Source: Medicago truncatula
Lineage: Eukaryota; Streptophyta; Magnoliopsida; Fabales; Fabaceae
Assembly (NCBI RefSeq): GCF_003473485.1
Contig: NC_053046.1
Span: forward strand, 32,999,332 to 33,063,331
DNA length: 64,000 nucleotides
Reading direction: 5' to 3'
The notes below the pieces were generated by a model, which was not told the origin of the DNA, did no database searches, and was given only the letters and a program-made list of their open reading frames with translations. This document shows, piece after piece, positions 35,001-49,220 of this stretch. The translations under genes were made by a program, and so were the position numbers. How positions within the stretch are numbered: the first letter of the stretch is position 1; every line of letters begins with the position of its first letter.

Positions 35001-38000
35001 TAGAAACAACAATGCAAGTTTTATTAGGAGTCGTGTACTTCAAGTGTTGAGCTATTGTTGAATGTCACCCAAGTTTCGAAGAGATGACTCAACTGTGTCT
35101 ACCTCGCATCTAAGTTCATATTTTTTTATTTGGACACCCAGTGAGAAGTTTTTGGCATGTATTGCATGTTGTAGTCATAATTCATAAACATGTCCATGTT
35201 TCATAGCTGTTCATTTCTTAACTTTTGCAAATGTGGATTTTTCCTTTTCTAATCAACTATGTTTTTTCAGTCCTGGAGTGAGCCAGGTTGTTGAGGAGCT
35301 TGACAAGGTATTGGCATTTAATGACTTACTCATCTCATTTAAGAATCATTCGGACATAGATCGCCTTGCCCGTGGTGTTGGTCCAGTTTCTTTAGTGGGT
35401 AAATTTCCTGACTGAGTATTTGTTTGTTTTTATTTACTTTATGGATCTTTTCTTGTTTTATATTTTGAATTCTTGAAGTTAAATTAAATTTATTTTTGGT
35501 GTAGGAGGTGAGTATGACGTTGACAGAAAAATGGAAGATTTGAAACTCCTTTATAGGGCATATGTTTCAGATGCTCTGTCTAGTGGGCGCATGGAAGATA
35601 ACAAGGTAAGTGGAGATAACATTCAAATATAAAAATTGAATTGCTAACATGTTAATTTTTTTTACCCAATATTTTTTTAAATGTTGAAAATGAGCATGTG
35701 TTTGACCTCCTCCGTCAGACAATCATTTTGCTCTTCAGCCAGGCAATATCTTCAGCTGTTTGTTCTGAGGGGTCTTTTTGTAGGCAGACTTTTTGAAAAT
35801 CTGGATTTGGGAAACATTTCTGTGCTTGGTATAAATGTTCTGTTTTTTTCATCAGTAAATTCCCTTTAAAGTCAAAAACTCCGTCTAAACAATATCCAAC
35901 ATTTTCTATGAATATTTAAGTAATATCAAACACATTTTACACATTCCTAGGAATTGTGATTCTTTATAGTGAAAAGCATAGGGGATACCAAACTCCCTGT
36001 TAATGTTGTGGTAAAAAATTACATTTGAAGCAGTTTTTATCTTCAGTACAGCGTAGTTCATTTAATTGAATGTATTTATAGTAAGGCTGGTTGTACTGAA
36101 TATTTCAGAATGAAATTCTGTTTCATTTCCACTCTGAAATTACCTGATTTTGAAATTCTCTAAAATTCATTACTCTAAGAATATGTATCACCAATACCAT
36201 GAAAATTTGTTAACTGTTGTTGATATCAAATTTAAAACTTCATCTGTGTGAATGCTTATTTTTATGATGTACATTTTTTAATAAGCTTTATTATTCATTC
36301 CAGATTGCTGCACTAAATCAGTTAAAAAATATATTTGGGCTGGGTAAGCGTGAAGCAGAAGCTATTTTACTTGATGTTACAACAAAGGTTTATCGGAAAC
36401 GACTTGGACAGACTGTTTCAAGTGGCGAGTTAGAAATGGCAGATAGCAAAGCAGCATTCCTTCAAAATTTGTGTGACGAGCTGCATTTTGATCCACAGAA
36501 GGCTAGTGAACTTCATGCAGGTATAACATGAAGTGTTAATCGTTAGTTTGAATTTTATCTTTTGTAAGGCCTGGATTATAGATTATTTTATGTTCTTTAA
36601 GTTTATACGAGTATTTTTTAGTCAGATGAGCTTATAAGCTAGCTTCTTGGCCTTGCCAAACAGACCGGTAGACTAAAAAAACAACTCAATACAAATGTTG
36701 AAGAATAACTATATGTTTCTTTTACAAGGGTGTTCTTTTGGGGTGAGTAGTGGCGATGGGTGTTATGGATATCGTTTTTTCAGTGGTTAGCAACTTTAGG
36801 TGGGGATGTTTATTTCAGTGGGTGTTGTCCTTATGGGTTTTGATCGCAAGGGAGTCTTTGCAGGTGTTTGTTTTCGGGTGTTCCGCCTATATACGGCGCC
36901 TTTTGTTTGTACTTCTTGTAACACCGGTCTCTGTTCGTCTTGTGCAGGGATCAGGTTTTTAATAAAATTTTGCTGATTAAAAAAAAAAAACTATATGTTT
37001 CTTTTATTAGCACTTGAAAGAAGAATAGACTGTTACTAGCGGGAAAAGAAAAGATTTTAGTCCCAAGAAAATAATTTAGAATGAAAGGTGATGATGAGAG
37101 AGTTATTGTAGCAATTAATTATTTCCGCTATTGCTTTTAGTGTCTTACAAACTGCTCATCTATAAATGTTGCACAGTTAAAAGAATGCAAAGACAAAAAC
37201 CGACAATTGCTGCACATTTATTTAATAAATAAATTGTAATTTACACAATTAAGCCCATTAAATTTAGGAGATTATGAAACTAATCAAGGTTAATTATGGA
37301 ATAATGGTGGTTATTAAGTTTCTTATGTTTATAGTAGATTTGTATGTAAAATTCTTAATCGTAAGGTTGCAAACTTGTAATAGTAATATTCAATTGTGTA
37401 TCTGTATTCTTGGTTGTTCTGATTGTTAACTTCTTATATAATGCGTTATTACTATCATTCTTTATTATGTTTACTATTTTATAACACAATCTAACAACAG
37501 TTTCATGTTTTAAGAAATTTATCGTCAAAAGCTTCAGCAATGTGTTGCTGATGGGGAGCTCAATGATGAAGATGTCGCTGCTTTGTTGAAGCTGCGTGTA
37601 ATGCTTTGTGTACCTCAACAGACTGTTGAAGCAGCTCATGCAGATATCTGTGGTAGTTTGTTTGAAAAGGTGATAGCTTTTGTTTTCTTCTGTAACGAAT
37701 TTGTCATTCATTCATAGTGCCAAATTTCATATTTCCTTTTATGCAGAAATAGAATTTATGCGTGTATCATAATGAACTGAGATTATGACTATTATTTGTG
37801 GTGTTGTCCATAGTGGTTGTCAACATGGCATGTTGATAGGGACTTGAGTATTTTGGGGTGTCCCAAGTCCCTCATCGAGTTGTATGCGTTGCTTGGAGTA
37901 TTTAAGTGGCTTGATTCTTCCTCCTTATTGTTAGCTTTTAAGGGTGGTTCCCCAAGTGCTTAGATAATTATCACATTTCACATGTTATAGCAGTTGTCTG

Positions 38001-40112
38001 TAGGCTTGTAGGAGTTTTCTTCAGGGTGTTGTTGTTGTCACCTTTTATCATGTCTTGGTTTCTGGAGCTTCTTCCTTCTCTTTGCCATACACTTCTACTT
38101 TCTATTTTGATATTGGTAATTTGGTACAATGAGAAGTTCTGGCAAAGAGAAGGAAGAAGCTCCGGAAAGTTATCTCCGCCATTTTTATTTTTAACCTAGG
38201 ATACCTACTTTTTAATTGTGTCTGCTCATGATATAATTTTTCATGAATTTCTGGAATGTGAAACTCAAAACTGAAACTAGATATGGTTTTTGAAAATTTC
38301 AGAACATGTAACCAGAAACCACCCTGAACAGGGCCTTAGATTGTGTGTTGCGACTCTGTAGACCTGTAGCTACTTCTACTTACTATCAAACCTGTTCATT
38401 AGTTAGATTATCATATACTTAAATCCAAGCTGTAAAGGAAGTTTAGTAGACTTTGTTGATGACGTTGATATTTGGATAAACAGGGTTATTCGTTTTCATT
38501 TTATTATCATAAAGTATGATTCAATCTCTGCCAGACATTGGAAGTTTTTACTTATTACTAATTCATGTTTATTCTTTATAGATTGTCAAGGATGCAATTG
38601 GTGCAGGGGTTGATGGATATGATGAGGAAGTAAAGAAATCAGTAAGAAAAGCAGCACATGGCTTGCGACTTACCAGGGAGACTGCTATGTCTATTGCAAG
38701 CAAGGCGGTGAGTGATTTGTCGGGAAATTTGATGCTTATATATGATGATTCAAATAGGATTAAATTTCACTACGTTGTTTTCATGACATCATTACAGGTG
38801 AGGAAGATGTTTATTATTTACATAAAACGTGCACGATCAGCCAAAAGTAATGCAGAATCTGCAAAAGAATTGAAGAAGTTGATAGCTTTCAACACCCTGG
38901 TTGTAAATCAGTTGGTGGCAGACATCAAAGGAGAGTCTGCCGATGTTAAAACTGAAGAACCAGCGAAAGAGGAAGTTATTGAAATTGAGGAAATTGATGA
39001 AGAATGGGAATCACTTCAGACGCTCAAGAAAATAAGACCTGACAAAGAACTTGTAGAAAAGATGGGAAAGCCTGGTCAGACCGAAATTACTCTTAAAGAT
39101 GATCTTCCCGAAAGGGACAGGACTGATGTTTACAAGACATTCTTGACTTACTGTCTAACTGGTGACGTGACTAGGATTCCGTTTGGTGCTCAGATTACAA
39201 AAAAGAAAGATGATTCAGAGTATGTATTTCTAAATCAGCTTGGTGGGATCCTGGGAATGACTGGCAAAGAAATAATGGATGTTCATAGGGGTCTTGCTGA
39301 GCAAGCTTTCAGGCAACAAGCTGAGGTACTTTTAGCCGATGGACAGTTGACGAAGGCCAGGGTGGAGCAGCTTGGTAAGCTGCAGACGGAAATAGGGTTA
39401 TCGCAAGAATATGCTCAGAAAATAATAAAGAATATAACCACTACAAAAATGGCAGCTGCCATTGAAACAGCTGTAACTCAAGGGAGGCTCAATATGAAGC
39501 AAATTAGGGAGCTTAAGGAATCCAATGTTGATTTAGACAGCATGGTATCTGTGAGCTTGAGAGAAACCATCTTCAAAAAAACTGTTGGTGATATTTTCTC
39601 ATCAGGTACCGGTGAGTTTGATGAGGAAGAAGTTTATGAAAAAATCCCATTAGATCTCAACATCAATAAAGAGAAAGCAAGAGGTGTTGTTCGTGAGCTT
39701 GCACAAAGTAGACTATCCAACTCTCTTATTCAGGCCGTGGCACTACTAAGACAGAGGAATCACAAGGGAGTGGTAAGCAATTCTCTGAGCTTCATGTTCT
39801 CTTATTCAAATAGTGTTTTAAATTTGGTGGTTGTGAATGGCCAAGTTTGATTGCTTATTGTCTTCTTTGCAGGTTTCTTCCCTCAACAACTTGCTGGCTT
39901 GTGATAAAGCAGTACCTTCACAGACACTTACATGGGAGGTGTCAGAGGAACTTGCTGATCTATACACCATATACCTGAAGAGTGATCCAAGTCCAGAAAA
40001 ATCGTCTCGTCTGCAGTATCTGTTGGGCATAAATGACTCCACTGCAGCTGCACTTCGGGAATCCAGAGATAGATTAGATATTACTGCAGAGGAAGAGAAG
40101 TTTGTATTCTAG
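32047..40112 (+). CDS. TIC110: TIC110, inner-envelope chloroplast protein import
   Basis: Fifteen exons: 32047-32507, 32611-32670, 33007-33130, 33245-33313, 33433-33531, 33829-33895, 34268-34332, 34473-34567, 35271-35398, 35505-35605, 36304-36520, 37515-37669, 38582-38707, 38798-39772, 39873-40112. All phases agree and give 993 aa, close to pea Tic110 (about 996 as recalled). Tic110 lies in the inner chloroplast envelope and recruits stromal chaperones and preproteins. Residues 1-40 (Ser/Pro/Arg-rich, no acids until about 39) form a transit peptide. Two hydrophobic, Gly/Ala-rich segments at about 73-91 and 98-118 are the membrane anchors. The rest is a long helical, charged stromal domain ending ITAEEEKFVF. 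Intron 11 holds a LINE and intron 12 a strong hairpin. Intron 13 is a stop-free multiple of three. Single copy in this window. Confidence 0.95.
32710..32840. repeat. Repeat arm in TIC110 intron 2
   Basis: Repeated words of the GATTTTAGTCTCTGCAA / TTTTAGTCCATG / TTTTAGTCCCCG type occur, as in the arms of a common legume DNA-element family. Only one arm is visible. Confidence 0.4.
36725..36988 (+). mobile_element. 5'-truncated LINE (family L-a) in TIC110 intron 11
   Basis: The 18-bp duplication AACTATATGTTTCTTTTA flanks it exactly at 36707-36724 and 36989-37006. The body matches the 3' end of the LINE at 15876-16493 (shared GTGTTCCG, TATATACGGCGCCTT and AATAAAATTTTGCTG) and ends in an A run. 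It lies in the sense direction in the intron. Confidence 0.9.
38059..38168 (+). other. 29-bp hairpin in TIC110 intron 12
   Basis: Bases 38059-38087 pair with 38140-38168 over 29 positions with a single G-T wobble; after a small internal loop CTTCT/AGAAG add five more pairs. The loop is about 35-50 nt. It could be a young microRNA-like precursor, a foldback MITE remnant or a simple inverted duplication. No known microRNA is recognised. Confidence 0.75.
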
Positions 40113-40930
40113 TCATAATGAAATGTTTGGCCGTAGAGGCATATTGGAGAGGCCAGAGCCCTCACAATTCTGTATTTTTTGTTTCTTTCCATTTTGTTTA
40201 ACGGTGAATAGAAGAATATTGTGATAGATTGTTGTAGAGATGAGTGCAGCGTTAGATGTTGAAATCTTAGATAATCTGTACTGTAACAATTTAAATAACT
40301 AATCGTGCTATTTTGTATGAATGACAACAAGTTGTTACTTATACCGTTTTTTCATTGAACGAACAAATATTCTTCGATGTGACTATGCTATCAAATGTTT
40401 GAAGGAGAAGTAGACCTGCCCTAAAGGTACCTTCCATTCCATCTTCTATAACTCTAATGCCTATATCATTTCCTGGTGCTAACGGTCATTATCGAACCGA
40501 AGGCAGGGGATCCAACACGGAATAGGATTCTCCGCTCTTACAACAGGGTGCTGTGATCAATGATAGCTGTCCGATCATAATTTGACAGCCGAGATTGTTT
40601 AAACTAAAAACACAATTTTCATTCTCAAACGTTAGATTTGAGATGAACGGCTGAGATCGAAAACAGCGTGCTATTGTTACAGCAGCAAAACTTGGTCCAA
40701 ACAATTTACTTTTAGATACTATACATTACATTGAAAAACATAACTAATACATTTTTAAATTGAAAAAAATAATAATTTTGAATATTATATAAATCATACA
40801 CCATTAGTTCTTATTTTTCATGTATTAAAATATGACTATTTGAGTCATACATGTTAACACCAAGAATATCATCAACTATATGCACCACACAATCAACATA
40901 TGTCTCTCATTCTTTATGTATTAAATATGA
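40113..40930. other. 3' flank of TIC110
   Basis: The first 200 bases are probably the TIC110 3' UTR. The rest is AT-rich spacer with no gene seen. Confidence 0.45.
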
Positions 40931-40939
40931 TTTTAAAAG

Positions 40940-41560
40940 TCATACATGATATGTGAGAATGAATATTATATATGTTAGAAATACAAAGTGAAAGTAAATT
41001 CCATCAGCTATTATACTTAAATATTATAAATCTATTATCTATCAAATAATTGAGTTTTTATTTTTAATTTTATTTTTTTATTTTAAATAATCACATGCAA
41101 TTTTATAACATTTCATTATCTTATGGGGAAATTATAAATTTCATTAGTTACCACTTTGAACTTGTCTTATGGGGAAATTATAAATTTCATTAGTTACCAC
41201 TTTGAATTTGGACGATGAACATCATCAACATTAATTATTTGTTTGGTATCTAATTTGTATTTATCTATTCGTTTATTTCTTCTTTTGATTTCTTTCTTCT
41301 TTTTGCCAACATACCTAAAAATTAAAATACTCAAGAGAACGTACATGAACCTTGCTACTAGGGGTGTTCATAACTAAAACAATTCAAATTAAAATTGAAA
41401 ACTAATATAAAAATACTAAAAACTTCACAAAATCGAATATTATTAGATTATTTGAATCTCCTTTTTTTTAGGTGGCTGGGATTTGAACCTCGTACCTTTC
41501 ATATATTATGCATTGTGTATACGGTAAACATTCTTCCAAGATGACAAAGAAGCATGCCAA
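40940..41560 (+). repeat. Duplicated block A (left copy)
   Basis: Matches 58230-58800 in the same orientation over about 600 bp, beginning near CATGATATGTGAGAATGAAT and including GGACGATGA and AAGAGAACGTACATGAACCT. Inside it a 46-bp unit is duplicated in tandem (41120-41165 and 41166-41210), while the right copy has one unit. It ends in a degraded minus-strand SINE head. Confidence 0.8.
41463..41545 (-). mobile_element. SINE fragment in block A
   Basis: Minus-strand B-box-like GAGGTTCAAATCCC and ACAATGCATAATATATG match the SINE fragments at 2.5 and 58.7 kb. The A box is degraded. Confidence 0.5.
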
Positions 41561-42594
41561 CAATTAACTTTTGGGTTTGTTATTGGATTTTAAGACTAGC
41601 AACGAGTTTCATAATGGTAACATACTTGAATGCGACTATAACTATTAAAAAACACTGTAAATATTAAACCCTACCCTACAATGCACTGCACCGATTTCAA
41701 ATTGAAAAGCAATAAAACAAATTTTTTTTTTTAATTCTACAAAGAAACTTACATGAATAGAGTCCAAAGTTGCAAGAAGTTCAACAATTTCCAACTTCAA
41801 GCTAGATTCATCATTCAAGTCACTACCTTTCTCCTTGATTAATTCTAAACTGGATGTTAAAAAAGAAAGAAGGATGACCAATAATAGAGGCAAACCTATC
41901 GTAAACAAGAATTGAGATTAACTAGTTGATTGCATGTATAGTCAGTGACATGTAGCCAAGCATGAAAACAACCATCAAAGTTATAAACACCTTGTATTTT
42001 TTCATTGCTAGAAAGTGAAAGGAAAATGAATCGTTTTTCTTTTCCATGGTTTGATTTTGCATATATATTATGTGTTTCAGATTTTAACGGTAACCATTGC
42101 CTTTTATTGAAGTTACTTGAACTTGACTTTAATTTTATTAGAAAAAAATCATGAACTTTAATTTAGGAAAAATATCTATCCTAAATTATATGTTGTTTTA
42201 CGATATGAAGTATTAATGTTACTTTTCCTGTTATATCCTTAATTATTTATTACTCTCTATTCTTTCGATTCTTTAATTTATATTTTCCATACTATTTATT
42301 AAGGACAATTTTGTAAAACAACTAATAATCAACACAATTAATCATTTCCTTAATAATGACGCATAAATCTTAAACGAATAATATTGTGAGACGGAGGGAT
42401 TATATAATCGTACACAAACCTTAAACATTAAGGTTAAGTATGGTTTTGATCCTATATTTTATGTGATTTTGAATAATATGGTTATGAATAATGTTGTACT
42501 CTTTTGGTGTTATTAAAATAATGTGTTTAACAACTAATTTTCTTTTTCAACTCAAGGTTTTTTTTTTGAAGGGTTCTGTCAAGGTTCTTTTCAT
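41561..42594. other. Spacer between blocks A and B
   Basis: No gene. A possible decayed Stowaway-like element runs from about 42250 to 42402 (right end GAGACGGAGGGAT), but the left arm matches weakly. Confidence 0.35.
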
Positions 42595-43526
42595 GCTACT
42601 GGATTACGCGTATACTAGTCCAGTTCTTATATTAATTACAGATCATAAACTAGTCCATTTATTTTTAAGGGTATACTAGTCCATTTATTTTTTGAGAAAT
42701 GATATTTGTACAACTATTTTTTTACAACTTTTGTGACAACTTTTTCTCTTATACTTCTATTATCTTTTCACTTTCTCTATCTATTGCTTTGATTTTTGTG
42801 CTACAACCTAAATTTCTTTGTATAATTTGATTGTCCAATAAGTTGTCACAAAAAATGATTGTTCAAATAACATCGCTCATATTTTTTTTTTTTTGAAGGA
42901 AGATCATAAACATACATCTAAGGAGGTTCTGGGTCATCTACATCTTTACAATATTTAAGTCGTAATAATTATAAAGTGTTTAATTGTGCAGGAAGAATAC
43001 AAGGTCAGATTGTTGTGGAATATAAAAAGATGATCTTGATTTCAATACCTTAGATATTAGTTTTTATTTTCTAAAAATATAATATAATGTGTCAAAAGAA
43101 AATCATTTTTTTTATAAAATTCCATTTTTTTTTTGAAAGGATATATAATCTGTTGTTGAAAATGATTTTGAGATAAACTAATCAAAACAACTTATCATTA
43201 GAAGCATTTTGATTATTTTTTGGTTTTTCATTTTCTTTAATTTATAAAAAGAAAAAAAAATGAAAACTCCAAAGTGTGATTTTATTTTATTTTTAAAATA
43301 AAATTTTCACATGTAACCAATAAAAAAAAATCACAATCAAAATTATAACAAATGCACCCTATAAAATGCTTACTTGTGTAGCTACCCAAGAAGAATTTAA
43401 AATTTATGGAAATTTATAAAGGAAAAAGTATCAAAATTTGAATAATTTTATTACTTCTATATAATAAAAGCAACATGCACCATCGATCATACATATCATT
43501 TCTATAACCAATGGTATATATAGGTG
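42595..43526 (+). repeat. Duplicated block B (left copy, peroxidase 5' flank)
   Basis: Inverted copy of about 63434-64000, the far upstream flank of POD4. The match runs to TCATACATATCATTTCTATA near 43488-43507. A short related piece also lies near 57840-57900 upstream of POD3. A 261-bp insert (42651-42911) is bounded by the direct repeat AGATCATAAAC. Confidence 0.8.
42700..42874. mobile_element. Foldback MITE (family 1), second copy
   Basis: TGATATTTGTACAACTATTT at the left and a partly decayed complement near 42852-42874. It is related to the MITE at 2736-2868 and lies within the insert that block B's right copy lacks. Confidence 0.5.
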
Positions 43527-43527
43527 A

Positions 43528-44504
<977 letters not shown>

Positions 44505-45080
44505 ATGAAGAAGGATAAAGATTGATTAATTGTTTAATAATAAAGTTGTGGCAATTTTTAAATTCTCTATAAATTATTCAATTATTTTGATTGTTGAGAA
44601 TAAGAATTCTAGGTTCAAAACAGAACCATGAATTGTTAAGGAGTCTGTTAAACGTGATATTTAATTTATTGTTTTCATTTCAAGAGTCTTAAATTTTATC
44701 TGTGTGACTAATTTTTTAGAAAGGTGATATTTATAATTTATAAAAGTATTGATTTGTGTAAGTTTTTATAAGAAGAAAAAATGAGATGAAAATTTTTGTA
44801 GTCTCCTGAACTACTTTTCATCAAATGAATCATAGATCAACTTGTTCTCATTTAAATTAGGAGTTACAAGTCTCTTTGGTTTGCAAGCCCAAGGTAATGG
44901 CGATGTGATTACGGGTTTATTAATTTTTCTTTGATTTCTAAGTTTGAAAATTTAAATCATGGTTGATTATTTTCGAGAATTATTTGTTCAATTTTCTTAC
45001 TTACCATTGTTTTCTTACATATTCAATGTTGATCAGTAAATGAAAATAATTCAAAATAAATGATTATACATCAGACTCTA
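44505..45080. repeat. POD1 3' flank, inverted copy of the POD4 3' flank
   Basis: Matches about 61100-61677 in reverse, for example ATGAATCATAGATCAACTT against AAGTTGATCTATGATTCA. It extends the inverted duplication to the 3' side. Confidence 0.75.
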
Positions 45081-46480
45081 AATCTTTAAAATAAATAAAA
45101 TATAATATAATTCAAAGTAATTGATGATCAGAGTGAAGGTGATTTTTTTGGAATTAGTGATTTAGTTTATAATGATTCAAATCTTATCCTCATTGTATTG
45201 TGTATAGTGATAGCAAATGTTTGAGCAAAATATGTGTAAATTAAAATCATGTATGAACTATATTTTGAATGAGCAAAATATGTTTTTTAATTTAAAATCT
45301 CAATCATTAGATATTTTTTTGCCACTTGTCTTGCATTCGAACTTTAAATAGAGTAAATAAAGCTTAATTTTAAATGTAGCATACCCGAACTCATTTTGAG
45401 TTTGACTATATTTTTGGCATTTTTATCGTGCTTAGTGATTTATTTGATTGCATATGAACTAACTCAAAGCAACTATCATTTCTGTTGTAGTGCATTACCC
45501 TCAGATCAGTGCTTCTATTTACAATACTATCTAAAATCTTATTATGTCACTCATGCATAATCCTTAAGGAGTACATTTATATTTGTAAATATTATTTTGG
45601 TCCCTAAAGGTAAAAAAAAGATGCCTTCTGTTATATAATTTAGTTTCAACTTTTAACTTATGCAGTTTGAGATATTGATATGTGCTAATTTTACACATTA
45701 CCTGGCACACATACACCCAAATACACCTCCTACACAATGTTACAATCACAATTTATATCACAAATGTGACTAATCTTACAACTTTCCACACCCTCAATAC
45801 AAGTAAGAACGCATAAAGGATCATACATTGGTGGATCAATTTAAGATTGCAAGCAAGATTGGAAAAACTCATGAGACGTGTCATTTGTTCTTTGATTGTA
45901 GAAACAATTGATACATAAAAATCTTATTTGATAAGTATAAACACTTAAGTCATATATATATCCAAACGCCTTCATTAGTATGGAGAATTGAAGATTCGAA
46001 CCTGCACCCAACATATGACCCATCCTTTGAATTACCATATGAGTTATACTTACAAGATTAAAACAATTAAGCTTTAGTACACCTTGATGAAAACTATATA
46101 GCCTTTCTTTTCCATGCTCATAATAAACTTCCTATATTCTTTCATTTGTATAAGGATAAAAGTACTTTATGTATTCTTTCTTACTCCCTCCATTTCTTTT
46201 TAAGCGTCACGTTTGTATAAAGATGAGAATATTTTTATGTATTCTTTCTTCGCTCTATTCCTTTTTAAGCGTCATATTTTAAGGAATATAATTTTGTTCT
46301 TGTTTAACCGTTTTTTTCAAAGTTCAATACAAACATTAATTATTAATTTGGGAATAATATCATTGGCTATTTTCCTTAAAAATATAATACTACCATTGGT
46401 TATTTATTACAAGGTGAGAGAAGAGAGATTGATAGAATTTTATAATAAATGATTAACAGTAATATAAACAAAATATAAAT
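45081..46480. other. Spacer, no gene seen
   Basis: AT-rich. Near 46184-46280 two CTCC(C/G)TC-TTTTTAAGCGTCA motifs look like ends of Stowaway-type MITEs, without clear opposite ends. Confidence 0.35.
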
Positions 46481-46706
46481 AGTAATATTTAACTACTTTT
46501 TAGTTATAACTTGCTAAAACACACCTTCTAAAAAATAAATGGGTGTATTCTAGCAAATGCCTATAGGAGTTGCTAACATACACCTACTTATTTTTTAGAA
46601 GGTGTGTTTTAGCAACATTCACCTTAATGTGTATTTAACAACTTTTTAGTTATATCTTTGCTTAAACGCATCTTAATAAAAACTAGTGGATGTATCCTAG
46701 CAAATC

Positions 46707-46750
<44 letters not shown>

Positions 46751-46930
46751 TTTGCTAGAACACAACCACTAGTTTTTATGTGGGAGTGTTTTAGCAAACT
46801 ACATCTTAAGGTACATTTAACTAGTTTTTAGTTATAATAGTAACTTGCTAAAACACAAATTGAAAGAAATAAATGGGTATATTATAACAAATGCTTATAA
46901 GAGTTGCTAACATACACCCACTTATGTATG
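46480..46930. repeat. Cluster of related foldback MITEs with (AT)n core
   Basis: Three related copies lie at about 46509-46617, 46660-46800 and 46847-46930. They share TTTTTAGTTATA, TTGCTAAAACACA and GAGTTGCTAACATACACC. The first folds on itself (CACACCTTCTAAAAAATAA with its complement near 46590-46609). The second is centred on an (AT)n run of about 36 bp at 46711-46746. Confidence 0.7.
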
Positions 46931-47313
46931 TAAAAAGACTAACCTTTTAAAGAATATTTTGCTTATTACAAAATTTCCATACATATTACATGTAAATAAA
47001 ACTTGGAAGCAAGCAATACTAATTTTGATTTGCATGAGACAAAAGCATATACAAATTTTAATCACAAGCCAAAGTCACACAAATAAAATTTATTAAAACA
47101 TAATAATATTGTTACTAAAAAATAAAACATAATAATATTGATAAAAAAAATAAATATATAAAATCTCACTTTAACTCCTTGACTATTCAAGGTCCTGTTT
47201 TGAATCTAGTATTCTTATTCTCAACATTCAACATATTTTGATAAGTTATCGAAAATATAAAACATTACCACAACTTTATATTAAACAATAAATCAATCTT
47301 TATCCTTCTTCAT

Positions 47314-49134
<1,821 letters not shown>

Positions 49135-49210
49135 TTTACTATATGCTTGTATGAGACTTTGATTTGAGCTAAGATTTTGTTTTTGTGAGTATCTAGCTAT
49201 AGAGGGGTGG

Positions 49211-49220
49211 TTTATATATA
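49211..49220 (-). promoter_or_regulatory. Putative TATA box of POD2
   Basis: TATATATAAA on the minus strand, 77 bases before the ATG. The surrounding CTAGCTATAGAGG block is also found at POD3 and POD4. Confidence 0.55.

Noticed and set aside
37355-37711. 118-aa minus-strand open frame
   Set aside because: It overlaps TIC110 exon 12 in antisense and its residues are low in complexity.
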